A DNA stretch of 5,361 nt, taken from assembly GCA_029777735.1 (NCBI GenBank), contig JAKORR010000250.1:1-5361 (forward strand). Reading direction: 5' to 3'. Both the position numbers and the translations under genes were made by a program. The notes below the pieces were generated by a model that was given only the letters and a program-made list of their open reading frames with translations, was not told the origin of the DNA and searched no databases. The DNA is from Armatimonadota bacterium (GTDB lineage Bacteria; Armatimonadota; Zipacnadia; Zipacnadales; FEN-943). Within the stretch, counting starts at the first letter, position 1; every line of letters begins with the position of its first letter. Below are positions 1-5,361 of the stretch, in pieces.

Positions 1-672
1 CAGGTCGTTGCCATCGACTGGCCCCAAGACCTGCCACCCATAGGCGCGGAAGCGAGCACCTACGTCCTCCAGGAACACAAGGTCGGTGGAGCCCTCGATC
101 TGGATGCCGTTGTCGTCGTACAGGTAGATGATCTTGCCCAGTCCCAGCGTGCCCGCGAGGCTCGCGGCCTCGGCACTTACGCCCTCCTGGAGGTCACCGT
201 CAGAGACTATTGCATAGGTGTAGTGGTCGATGATTTTATGCCCGGGCCTGTTGAAGACGGCACCCAGGTGCCGCTCGGCGACAGCCATGCCAACCCCCGA
301 GGCAAAGCCCTGGCCCAGTGGGCCGGTGGTCATCTCTACACCGGGTGTCTTGCCATACTCAGGGTGCCCGGGCGTTTTGCTCCCCCACTGACGGAAGTTG
401 ATGAGCTCCTCGAGAGGCAAATCGTAACCCGTGAGGTAAAGTAAAGAGTAGAGAAGCATTGAAGCGTGGCCGGCTGAGAGAATGAAACGGTCGCGATCGG
501 GCCAGGCTGGGTTGGCCGGGTTATGCTTCAGAAACCGGTCCCACAGTACGTAGGCCATGGGCGCCATGCCCATCGGCGCGCCCGGGTGGCCTGATTTGGC
601 CTTCTCGACGGCGTCCGCCGAAAGAAAGCGAAGCGTATTGATGCACAGTTGGTCCAAGTCAGCTCTGCTCAT
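1..672 (-). CDS. tkt: Transketolase, N-terminal (pyrophosphate-binding) part, cut by left window edge
   Basis: Transketolase moves two-carbon ketol units between sugar phosphates in the non-oxidative pentose phosphate pathway, using thiamine diphosphate (TPP) and a divalent metal in the cytoplasm. The visible 224 residues are about the first third of a usual 620-670 residue enzyme and cover most of the TPP pyrophosphate-binding domain. Motifs in order are KSGHPGAPMG (26-35), SAGHASMLLYSLL (66-78), GHPE (102-105), GPLGQG (117-122), VSDGDLQEG (156-164) and YDDNGIQIEG (185-194). The E. coli TktA ligands H26, H66, H100, D155 and N185 correspond to H29, H69, H103, D158 and N188 here, all at a constant offset of +3. 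The metal motif reads SDG rather than GDG, a variation I recall from other transketolases. The reading frame is open to base 1, so the gene continues outside the window. I chose the ATG at 672 because AAGGAGA lies 7 nt upstream. An in-frame ATG at 678 sits almost on top of that site. Enzyme identity is near certain. Confidence 0.97.
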   Translation of the reverse strand, partial: MSRADLDQLCINTLRFLSADAVEKAKSGHPGAPMGMAPMAYVLWDRFLKHNPANPAWPDRDRFILSAGHASMLLYSLLYLTGYDLPLEELINFRQWGSKTPGHPEYGKTPGVEMTTGPLGQGFASGVGMAVAERHLGAVFNRPGHKIIDHYTYAIVSDGDLQEGVSAEAASLAGTLGLGKIIYLYDDNGIQIEGSTDLVFLEDVGARFRAYGWQVLGPVDGNDL

Positions 673-678
673 GCTCAT

Positions 679-685
679 TCTCCTT
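679..685 (-). promoter_or_regulatory. Ribosome binding site of transketolase, decides the start
   Basis: On the minus strand AAGGAGA occupies 685 to 679, leaving 7 nt to the ATG at 672. Two in-frame ATG codons stand here, at 678 and 672. The first directly abuts the Shine-Dalgarno sequence, which is too close for normal initiation, so 672 is preferred. The difference is only two residues (Met-Ser). Confidence 0.7.
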
Positions 686-842
686 CATCTCCTGCGGTCA
701 GGGAGTGACCTCACCTCTCAGGGTGCCGGAACCCTCTCTCGTGTCACAGGTCAGCCAAGGGATGGATTTAGGTGTCCCTGCGCCTAGTTGACTGAGCCCT
801 TTAGAGGCTGCGTGGATGTCTTCGTCTCGTCGTGCCTACGCG
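686..842. other. Intergenic leader between sulfatase remnant and transketolase
   Basis: About 160 bp lie between the last recognisable sulfatase codons and the transketolase start. I found no protein homology and no convincing sigma-70 promoter. A small inverted repeat, AGGGT (720-724) and ACCCT (731-735) with a 6-nt loop, could form a 5-bp hairpin in the transketolase leader. No T tract follows it, so it does not look like a terminator. A weak GGCT/AGCC repeat near 796-810 also lacks a T tract. Confidence 0.3.
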
Positions 843-951
843 TCAGTGCTGCAAGCTCTGCCAGGTCCAGTAGCGGATCTCGCGTTTGCTCGTGCCCCAT
901 GCCTGGAGCCAGGCCTTTAGGCTCATCTCCACTTCGGCGTGCTCAGGCTTA
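843..951 (-). pseudogene. Out-of-frame C-terminal tail of the sulfatase
   Basis: The sulfatase reading frame passes through ELYDLQQDLVEFHNLRVS and then stops after a short unrelated tail at 923. Moving to the neighbouring frame at about 948-952 gives PEHAEVEMSLKAWLQAW followed by GTSKREIRYWTWQSLQH and a TGA at 843-845. This continues the normal C-terminus of such sulfatases, in which an xEFxNL segment is followed by a helix carrying a WLxxW-type pattern. Adding one base, for example an extra C after GTAAGC, would restore the frame. The simplest reading is a one-base deletion in the real genome or a sequencing error. The continuity is seen in the sequence. The family comparison is from memory. 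Confidence 0.6.
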
Positions 952-1798
952 CCCGCAGGTTGTGAAACTCCACAAGATCTTGCTGCAGGTCGTACAACTC
1001 CACAGCGGAAGGCTTGCCAGGCCTATCGTAGACCTCCCTAATGAGCGTGTTTGCCAGTGAAGCGTCACGCGACGCGGCCCAGGCCGAACACCCATCCACG
1101 CCCTTTTCAACATGAGCCACACAATTGTAGTACTCCGCCACATTCTCGCAGACCTTGGGCGTGTCGATCCCCAGGAAGTCAAAGGGCTCCACTTCGTCCG
1201 GCTTCAGTGGCCTCTCGGACCAGTCGGCCACTTGGTTGAGGAATGGGCGGTGCGGGTCCATGTAGTTAACCATCAGGAAGGGCTGGCCCCCAACATCCCA
1301 CAGGAATCTATCTACGGACTGCGTGACCTTCGCCACTTCTCTTGTCTGGCCAGGCTTGACTTCGCTGAACCAGTCGAAGGGAGAAGCTGTTGCAGGGTTG
1401 ACGTGTATCTTGCCGATCACGCCAGTCTTGTAGCCCGTGGCCTTGAGGAGCGAGGGTATGGTCGGGTAGGCTGCCGTCATCGAGTAGCCCAGGTGGGCTA
1501 TCTCCACCTGCCCGTTCTGGCGCGGGTATAGGCCCGTGAAGATGCTACTGCAGGAAGACTGGGTGACGCAAGCATTGATGAAGCGCGCGCCCTCGTTCGC
1601 CAGTCGATCGAGGTTGGGCGTGGGCGCAGCGCGATCGCCATAGCAGCCAAGCTGAAGGCCCCGATCATCGGCAGTAATCAGCAGGGCGTTCGTCTGCTCC
1701 GACTCCTCAGCCGCCCAGGCGCCGCGCAGGACCATCCCTGCCGCTACGGCAAGCGCAGAACAGCAGTATCCACGGCGATCTGTAGGCATGCCCCGCAT
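923..1798 (-). pseudogene. Sulfatase (heparan N-sulfatase/SGSH-like), internally deleted, probable pseudogene
   Basis: The 291-residue frame is a type I sulfatase. It begins with a Tat-like leader (RR at 8-9, a hydrophobic stretch at 14-24, and a possible cut after AWA at 27-29). Then come the metal-site ITADDRGLQLGCYGD (41-55), TPNLDRLANEGARF (60-73), the active-site region VTQSSCSSIFTGLYPRQNGQ (78-97), GKIHVNP (129-135, with K130 and H132), and NYMDPHRPFLNQVA (178-191). Relatives read C-S-P-S-R-S-S at the active site. Here S-P-S-R is absent, so formylglycine formation should fail. After YYNCVAHVEKGVDG (223-236) the protein jumps to AWAASRD and the C-terminal ELYDL segment, losing the GDHG region. 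Total length is well below the family's usual 430-520 residues. The start at 1798 has GGGAGAG upstream by 11 nt. Intact members cleave sulfate esters or sulfamates from glycans outside the cytoplasm. This copy is very unlikely to be catalytic. A noncatalytic protein or assembly errors are the alternatives. Confidence 0.8.
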
Positions 1799-1855
1799 TG
1801 GCGTACTTGCTCTCCCTGATAGAACCTGTAAGCCCTAGCGTCTTGTATGCCCCTG

Positions 1856-1885
1856 AATATACCTTGCCAGACGATGAGGGCACAA
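1856..1885 (-). promoter_or_regulatory. Candidate sigma-70 type promoter for the sulfatase
   Basis: On the minus strand TTGTGC (1885-1880) and TATATT (1861-1856) are separated by 18 nt. The -10 box matches TATAAT at five of six positions and the -35 box matches TTGACA at three to four. Transcription would start near 1849, about 50 nt before the sulfatase ATG. This is the best promoter-like pair in an otherwise GC-rich stretch, but it is a match by eye only. Confidence 0.35.
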
Positions 1886-1981
1886 CGCCCCACCGTTCCC
1901 GACGCTCCAAGCCCTCGGCCGCGGCCGCGCTCGACGGGGCAGCAGACCTTGAAATGGCCAAGACGGACTCGAAGCCTTTGA

Positions 1982-2059
1982 GCGTGTCTAAGCGGAAAGA
2001 TCAGCGAGGGCGTGCACAAACGCTACCACGAGCTGGTGTACCGGCTGGCGGAATACTGA
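1982..2059 (+). pseudogene. Possible relic of a plus-strand gene end (unidentified)
   Basis: A 25-codon open frame ends at TGA 2057-2059 and encodes KISEGVHKRYHELVYRLAEY at its C-terminus. The codons from about 1997 to 2056 are strongly biased to G or C at the third position (GAG, GGC, GTG, CAC, CGC, TAC, CTG), as expected of real coding DNA here. There is no start codon and the same frame is closed by TGA at 1979-1981. It resembles the amphipathic end of a small DNA-binding or regulatory protein, but I do not recognise a family. It would be the only plus-strand coding trace in the window, and chance is a serious alternative. Confidence 0.2.
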
Positions 2060-2192
2060 GGGGTACGACGGGAAGCCAGCGCTAGGTTCCTGCGCAGCGA
2101 TACGCGACGAGCCGAGGCCCGAGCACTCGCCGGCAGAGAGAATATCCATACTGGGCCATGCGACTCAGGTGTTGGCACGGGCTTGTGGACCG

Positions 2193-4169
2193 CTAGATGA
2201 AGATCTTGTAGTTCTGGCGGCCGAGCAGAGGTCCAAGAATGGCCCAGATAGACCCCACGAAGTAGTCGCCAGTGATCATCCCCATGAAGAACCCCAGGCC
2301 CTTGCGGTGCGCCGTTTGCCCCCAGTAGCGCATGATTACCAGCTTGATGAGCCAGCTGACGAAGAAGGCGAACCAGAAGTAGTCCATGGCAAAGGATATG
2401 GCGAGCGCGTAGCCCGCCGGGTGTAGCGGCAGACTGGCGTACCTATAACGCAGCGACTTGAGGGCGACGACGATGATGCCGCCCACGACCATGGCCGCCA
2501 CGCGCGTGTAGTCAGTGCCCGTGGGGTTGCCCAGCCACGAGGCCAAGCGGTTGTAGGTCTCCCAGCCGACCCAGGCCTTGAAACCCTGACAGCGGGCCGC
2601 AGCCCCCTCGTCGAAGGTCACCGACAGATTCGCCCAGTAGCTGAAGACTATGGCGAAGACGGTCGCCACCACCATTACGCCTGCCAGCCATCGCAGGTTC
2701 AAGTCGGCGTACTCGGCCATCTTGAAGCCTTCAAGCTGGCACGGCATGGGGTGGCACCGGTAGCAGCGGTTGAACCAGTAGGTAGTAGACAGGGCCGTCA
2801 GGTCCTGAACGCTCAGGCCCCTTACCCCCACAACCTCCACGATGATGCGGTGCGGGTTCACGAAGTAGATTTCGTGGGGCGTGCCAAGCTCGGCGCGCAC
2901 GCGAGTTATGGCTATGGACAGCAGGTAGTAGATCACAACGAAGAAGAGCCAGGTGGGTACGGACATCCCAGCGCGTGTGGAGAAAACGGTTAGCACCGCG
3001 ACACCGGCCACGAGCCCGATGGCCGCCCAGCGATAGGGCATAGGCTCCTCGTCGTCTCGCAGAGAGGTCTTGCCACCCATCAAGTGCTTCCAGACTTCTC
3101 TCAGATGGCTGCTGCTCGCGACAAGCGCCACGATGCCCAAGGCCAGCCATGCGCCAGACGCCTGTTGGTCCAGATACGGGGCTCCGGCCTCGCGCATGCC
3201 AACAAGCGATGCCACTACACGCTCGAGCTTGGCCACCACGTAAAAGAACCAGCATGAGAAGGAAAGATCAAGCGGCAGAAAGAAGGCGAGGCCTATGGCA
3301 AAGGGGTACATAGAGATGCGTGTGGAGCCCATGGCCTGCAGATGAGGCGACTGGAAGTGCTGGAGCAGCTCGTAGAGCTTGATATACTTGAGTTCGGGGA
3401 CGGCTGGGATCCAAGCGTGGAGGCCGTTGATGATATCAATGACGGCTGCGACGCCAAAGCCGGCCCACATCAGTGGGTTCCGGAAGAAGCGGAAACTCTC
3501 CTGGCCGCGCGTCAGCTCGAGGGGCAGGACAATAAGCGGGTAGGCCAGATGCTCGTGTTCCGTCCAGTGCTTGCGCACTAGGACGTTAATGCAGAGCATG
3601 ACCAGGATGAGTGCCACCATGAACCCTCCCCAAGCCGCCAGCGGGACGAGGAAGGGGCCAAGGTTCTCAGGATGCCACCACACCGCGCCACCCTCATAGA
3701 AATTTCGCAGCGCGGTCTGATCGGAGACCGTGAGCCACCCAGGCAGGTGGCCAAGGAACAATTCCTCCCATTTGTTTTCTGCCGTGGCGAAGCGGAAGGG
3801 ATGACCTACCGCCCCGAAGAGATTCTGGACCATGTCGTGCCCAGCCAGTGTCTCCGAGATCACGACCATCAGGTAGATGACCAGAAGCTCAGGCTGGCTG
3901 AAGGCGACGCGAGGAAGAAACCGCACGAGCAGGAGGTTAAGCCCCGCCAGGACGATGAGCATGAAGACAGGGGTAATGAACAGAGGCAGACAGGAGCCGT
4001 CGAGCGAGTACCAGCGGACCTCGACGACGGTCACCCAGTACACGTTCACCAACATCAGCGCCAAGCCGATAAAGATGGCGCGCAAAGTGACGCCCCGGGT
4101 CAGGAACCCTGCGGTCGCGGATGCCTTGGCCCTGGTGTCAGATCCCCTGGTCGGTGTCATCAATCGCAC
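2193..4169 (-). CDS. OPT-like polytopic membrane protein, DUF6785/DUF6784 family
   Basis: This 658-residue protein has about 12-13 hydrophobic segments, roughly at 29-49, 61-85, 93-108, 171-199, 232-250, 286-312, 341-353, 381-399, 404-421, 493-513, 555-571, 585-612 and 625-649, so it lies in the cytoplasmic membrane. Landmarks are WTEHEHLAYPLIVLPLEL (202-219), STRISMYPF (282-290), ITRVRAELGTPHE (421-433), HPMPCQLEGFKMA (473-485), LPLHPAGYALA (580-590) and RYWGQTAHRKGLGFFMGMITGDY (split at 614-636). I recognise this pattern as the DUF6785/DUF6784 family, often described as oligopeptide-transporter-like. No substrate is established that I can name. The length fits a full-length member and I see no frameshift. 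The start is GTG at 4169 with AAAGGG 9 nt upstream. An in-frame ATG at 4160 is the alternative and costs three residues. The gene lies 95 bp downstream of the ferredoxin gene, beyond a strong terminator. It therefore probably has its own promoter or depends on readthrough. The loop cysteines C469, C472 and C477 are noted separately. Confidence 0.85.
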   Translation of the reverse strand: MRLMTPTRGSDTRAKASATAGFLTRGVTLRAIFIGLALMLVNVYWVTVVEVRWYSLDGSCLPLFITPVFMLIVLAGLNLLLVRFLPRVAFSQPELLVIYLMVVISETLAGHDMVQNLFGAVGHPFRFATAENKWEELFLGHLPGWLTVSDQTALRNFYEGGAVWWHPENLGPFLVPLAAWGGFMVALILVMLCINVLVRKHWTEHEHLAYPLIVLPLELTRGQESFRFFRNPLMWAGFGVAAVIDIINGLHAWIPAVPELKYIKLYELLQHFQSPHLQAMGSTRISMYPFAIGLAFFLPLDLSFSCWFFYVVAKLERVVASLVGMREAGAPYLDQQASGAWLALGIVALVASSSHLREVWKHLMGGKTSLRDDEEPMPYRWAAIGLVAGVAVLTVFSTRAGMSVPTWLFFVVIYYLLSIAITRVRAELGTPHEIYFVNPHRIIVEVVGVRGLSVQDLTALSTTYWFNRCYRCHPMPCQLEGFKMAEYADLNLRWLAGVMVVATVFAIVFSYWANLSVTFDEGAAARCQGFKAWVGWETYNRLASWLGNPTGTDYTRVAAMVVGGIIVVALKSLRYRYASLPLHPAGYALAISFAMDYFWFAFFVSWLIKLVIMRYWGQTAHRKGLGFFMGMITGDYFVGSIWAILGPLLGRQNYKIFI

Positions 4170-4187
4170 CGCAAACGGCCCTTTGCG
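4170..4187 (-). promoter_or_regulatory. Hairpin around the membrane protein ribosome binding site
   Basis: CGCAAA (4170-4175) and TTTGCG (4182-4187) are perfect inverted repeats around a 6-nt loop. On the minus strand the likely Shine-Dalgarno sequence AAAGGG occupies 4184 to 4179, with AAA in the stem and GGG in the loop. It ends 9 nt before the GTG start, and the hairpin directly abuts that GTG. Such a structure could modulate initiation. It is short, and its function is inferred. Confidence 0.35.
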
Positions 4188-4200
4188 TAGCTAGGTCGGA

Positions 4201-4235
4201 GACAAAAAGAAGCGGAGCCACCGCTGCGGCTCCGC
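4201..4235 (-). terminator. Rho-independent terminator after the HcyBio/NIL-ferredoxin operon
   Basis: Read on the minus strand, GCGGAGCC (4235-4228) pairs perfectly with GGCTCCGC (4219-4212) across the 8-nt loop GCAGCGGT, followed directly by TTCTTTTTGT. This is an 8-bp GC-rich stem with a T tract, placed 30 nt after the ferredoxin stop codon (4265). The T tract runs toward the membrane protein gene, so the orientation fits termination of the right-hand operon. On the plus strand no T tract follows the stem, so it is unidirectional. Confidence 0.88.
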
Positions 4236-4264
4236 CTCTAGGGTCCCGCTTCTCGCCAGCATAC

Positions 4265-4675
4265 TCAAAATCGTACCCGCATCGCACGCGGCGGGCAAGC
4301 CGGCACGCATAGCTCGCAGGCCACACAACGGTCGGTATCGAACACCACCTTCTGGCTCTGGTAGTCCTCGATGCGCAGCGCCTTCGTCGGGCAGACGACT
4401 ACACAGTGGCCACAGTGGGTGCACCTTTCCTCGTTTCGTACCACATCGTGCTCAAGCGGCTGGGTGCGAACTCCATGTTCCTCGACCCAAACCAACCCGC
4501 TCTCAATGTTCTCTTCGGTTCCTTCCAGCCCTACGACCATCAAGCCTTCCTGGTCAGGAGTTATGCTAGCCCGCAGGATATTGACCGTTATGTCGAAATC
4601 CCGTACCAAGCGCGAGATAATGGGTTCGTCTATGAGCGTACGTGGATAGTGAAGCACAACTCGTCGTTCAGTCAT
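4265..4675 (-). CDS. NIL domain plus 2[4Fe-4S] ferredoxin, homocysteine biosynthesis partner
   Basis: The 136-residue protein has two parts. Residues 1 to about 74 form a NIL-type small ligand-binding domain (VVLHYPRTLIDEPIISRLVRD, split at 6-26, then a beta-rich segment with LMVVGLEGTEENIESGLVWVEEHGV). Residues 80-136 form a bacterial-type ferredoxin with two clusters: C85-C88-C91 with C95-P96, and C117-C120-C123 with C127-P128. NIL domains are best known from methionine ABC transporters. NIL-ferredoxins of this layout (MA1822 in Methanosarcina acetivorans) work with HcyBio/DUF39 proteins in sulfur incorporation into homocysteine, presumably supplying electrons in the cytoplasm. Its ATG follows the HcyBio TAA with no gap (TAA 4678-4676, ATG 4675-4673). 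AGGAGG lies 8 nt upstream inside the HcyBio coding end, so translation is very likely coupled. The gene is intact and its length is typical. It is the last gene of its operon, ending before the terminator. Confidence 0.93.
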   Translation of the reverse strand: MTERRVVLHYPRTLIDEPIISRLVRDFDITVNILRASITPDQEGLMVVGLEGTEENIESGLVWVEEHGVRTQPLEHDVVRNEERCTHCGHCVVVCPTKALRIEDYQSQKVVFDTDRCVACELCVPACPPRAMRVRF

Positions 4676-5361
4676 TTACATTACCTCCTGGCGCAAGGGT
4701 GGTCGCTCCCGCAGCGGCTTGCATCGCTTGCCGCTTTCTGCCGAGGGCAGCAGCTCCACCGGTTGGGTCAGGAGGAACTCCCCGGCCTGGATCTGCTCCT
4801 TAAGCAATCCGGCGATTTCCCTGGCCCGTGGGTAGCTAGACAGGGCCGCTGTGGGGATTTCCTTGCCGCGGAAGTTGATCTTGCCGCTCCGCAGCTCAGC
4901 GTAGCTGACATGCCCCAGCGGCTCCCCGGTGCCCTCCGGGTAATCGCGGCCGTAGTCGATTACCGGGGCTACGATTTCTGCGTCACTGACGGCCGTGAAA
5001 CGCGCCATCTCCTCATCCAGGATCGGGATAGGTATCCCGAGGCCCACAGCCAGTGACACTCCATAGCCCTGGAGGCTGACACCAACGATCCACTTCGGGT
5101 CCATCCGCATCATATCGCCAACTGTGGCAAGTGTGCCCGCCCCGCCGCGAGGCACACCGTTGGCACCACGTGGCACCGAGGGATCATGCTGCGTTCCGGG
5201 CCAAAAGACGTAACCCTGGGCTCCGCCTAACCAGATGCGTGTGCCGATGCCAATGGTCCGGAAATATGGGTCGTTGAGCAGTGGGCTGAGCTGACCGGCC
5301 GAAGAGTAGTTGGCAGAACCCAAGTCGGCCTTCACGATGCCCAGGTAGGTATAGATGTCCC
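4676..5361 (-). CDS. Homocysteine biosynthesis protein (HcyBio/DUF39), C-terminal part, cut by right window edge
   Basis: The frame is open through base 5361, so the N-terminus lies outside. The visible 227 residues begin DIYTYLGIVKADLG, and the apparent start at 5335 is an internal GTG (valine). The segment is the C-terminal part of the HcyBio domain, whose members run to about 390 residues. Landmarks are SAGQLSPLLNDPYFRTIGIGTR (split at 20-41), GYVFWPGTQHDP (49-60), NGVPRGGAGTLATVGD, VGLGIPIPILDEEMARFTAVSD, GEPLGHVSYAELRSGKI, and the end LLTQPVELLPSAES. In M. acetivorans the homologue (MA1821) is required to make homocysteine from aspartate semialdehyde and sulfide. That homologue carries C-terminal CBS domains. 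Here the protein ends about 20 basic residues after the core, so CBS domains are absent, as I recall for many bacterial forms. The visible part has one cysteine, in the variable tail (KRCKP). The NIL-ferredoxin gene follows immediately and is almost certainly its partner. Family assignment is strong. The activity in this organism is inferred. Confidence 0.93.
   Translation of the reverse strand, partial: DIYTYLGIVKADLGSANYSSAGQLSPLLNDPYFRTIGIGTRIWLGGAQGYVFWPGTQHDPSVPRGANGVPRGGAGTLATVGDMMRMDPKWIVGVSLQGYGVSLAVGLGIPIPILDEEMARFTAVSDAEIVAPVIDYGRDYPEGTGEPLGHVSYAELRSGKINFRGKEIPTAALSSYPRAREIAGLLKEQIQAGEFLLTQPVELLPSAESGKRCKPLRERPPLRQEVM
4684..4689 (-). promoter_or_regulatory. Strong ribosome binding site of the NIL-ferredoxin inside the HcyBio gene
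   Basis: A perfect AGGAGG (4689-4684 on the minus strand) lies in the last codons of HcyBio, 8 nt before the ferredoxin ATG at 4675. It fixes that start and suggests the ferredoxin can be initiated efficiently by ribosomes finishing HcyBio. Confidence 0.85.

Larger units (their letters stand above)
1799..2192. other. Gene-poor stretch between membrane protein and sulfatase
   Basis: About 390 bp separate the stop of the membrane protein from the sulfatase start. No full gene is supported on either strand. The longer open frames here have no recognisable domain and irregular codon use. The stretch holds a candidate promoter for the sulfatase (1856-1885) and a possible relic of a plus-strand C-terminus (1982-2059). 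No T-tailed hairpin follows the membrane protein gene. The length and the fragmentary content fit decayed DNA next to a decaying gene. Confidence 0.5.

Noticed and set aside
720..735. Inverted repeat AGGGT/ACCCT as a terminator or operator
   Set aside because: The stem is only 5 bp and has no T tract on either strand. It is mentioned only as a weak leader hairpin.
1744..2019. Two overlapping minus-strand open frames upstream of the sulfatase (1707-1961 and 1744-2019)
   Set aside because: Neither has a recognisable domain, both run into the sulfatase leader in other frames, and neither has a good ribosome binding site.
2731..3255. 174-codon minus-strand frame inside the membrane protein gene
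   Set aside because: It is an alternative frame fully covered by the conserved membrane protein and rich in R, G, A and H without any motif.
3672..4190. 172-codon plus-strand open frame under the membrane protein gene
   Set aside because: Composition is highly charged and repetitive in character, and the opposite strand encodes the conserved N-terminal part of the membrane protein. It is a shadow frame.
4406..5056. 216-codon open frame on the plus strand across the HcyBio/ferredoxin junction
   Set aside because: It is antisense to two clearly recognisable proteins, has no known domain, and long antisense frames are common in GC-rich coding DNA.
1..5361. CRISPR arrays, tRNA genes, insertion sequences or attachment sites
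   Set aside because: I saw no regularly spaced repeats, no tRNA-like cloverleaf with a T-loop consensus, no transposase motifs and no paired terminal repeats.

Overview
The window is bacterial, GC-rich by eye, and every gene I can support lies on the minus strand, so transcription runs from right to left. From right to left it holds the C-terminal part of a homocysteine-biosynthesis (HcyBio/DUF39) protein, a NIL-domain ferredoxin directly joined to it, a strong intrinsic terminator, a large OPT-like membrane protein of the DUF6785/DUF6784 type, a gene-poor stretch of about 390 bp, a damaged sulfatase gene, and the N-terminal third of a transketolase that runs off the left edge. Both edge genes are cut by the window, not broken.

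The HcyBio plus NIL-ferredoxin pair is the clearest functional unit. In Methanosarcina acetivorans the equivalent pair (MA1821/MA1822) supports homocysteine formation from aspartate semialdehyde and sulfide, independent of O-acyl-homoserine. This points to an organism with anaerobic or sulfide-exposed ancestry. Large DUF6785/DUF6784 membrane proteins and SGSH-like sulfatases with a Tat-like leader are, from memory, common in Planctomycetota, Armatimonadota and related uncultured bacteria. The phylum cannot be fixed from this window.

The most notable anomaly is the sulfatase. Its family context around the active site is intact, but about four residues that normally form the C-x-P-S-R formylglycine signature are missing. 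The central catalytic region is also missing, by an apparent in-frame fusion of the N-terminal half to the C-terminal tail. The true C-terminus continues in another frame just past the stop. I read it as a decaying gene.

The second point of interest is the 95-bp space between the ferredoxin and the membrane protein. It holds a textbook terminator with a possible competing pairing, and then a small hairpin around the membrane protein's ribosome binding site. I see no CRISPR, tRNA, rRNA, insertion sequence or defence system. No wholly new multi-gene system is evident.
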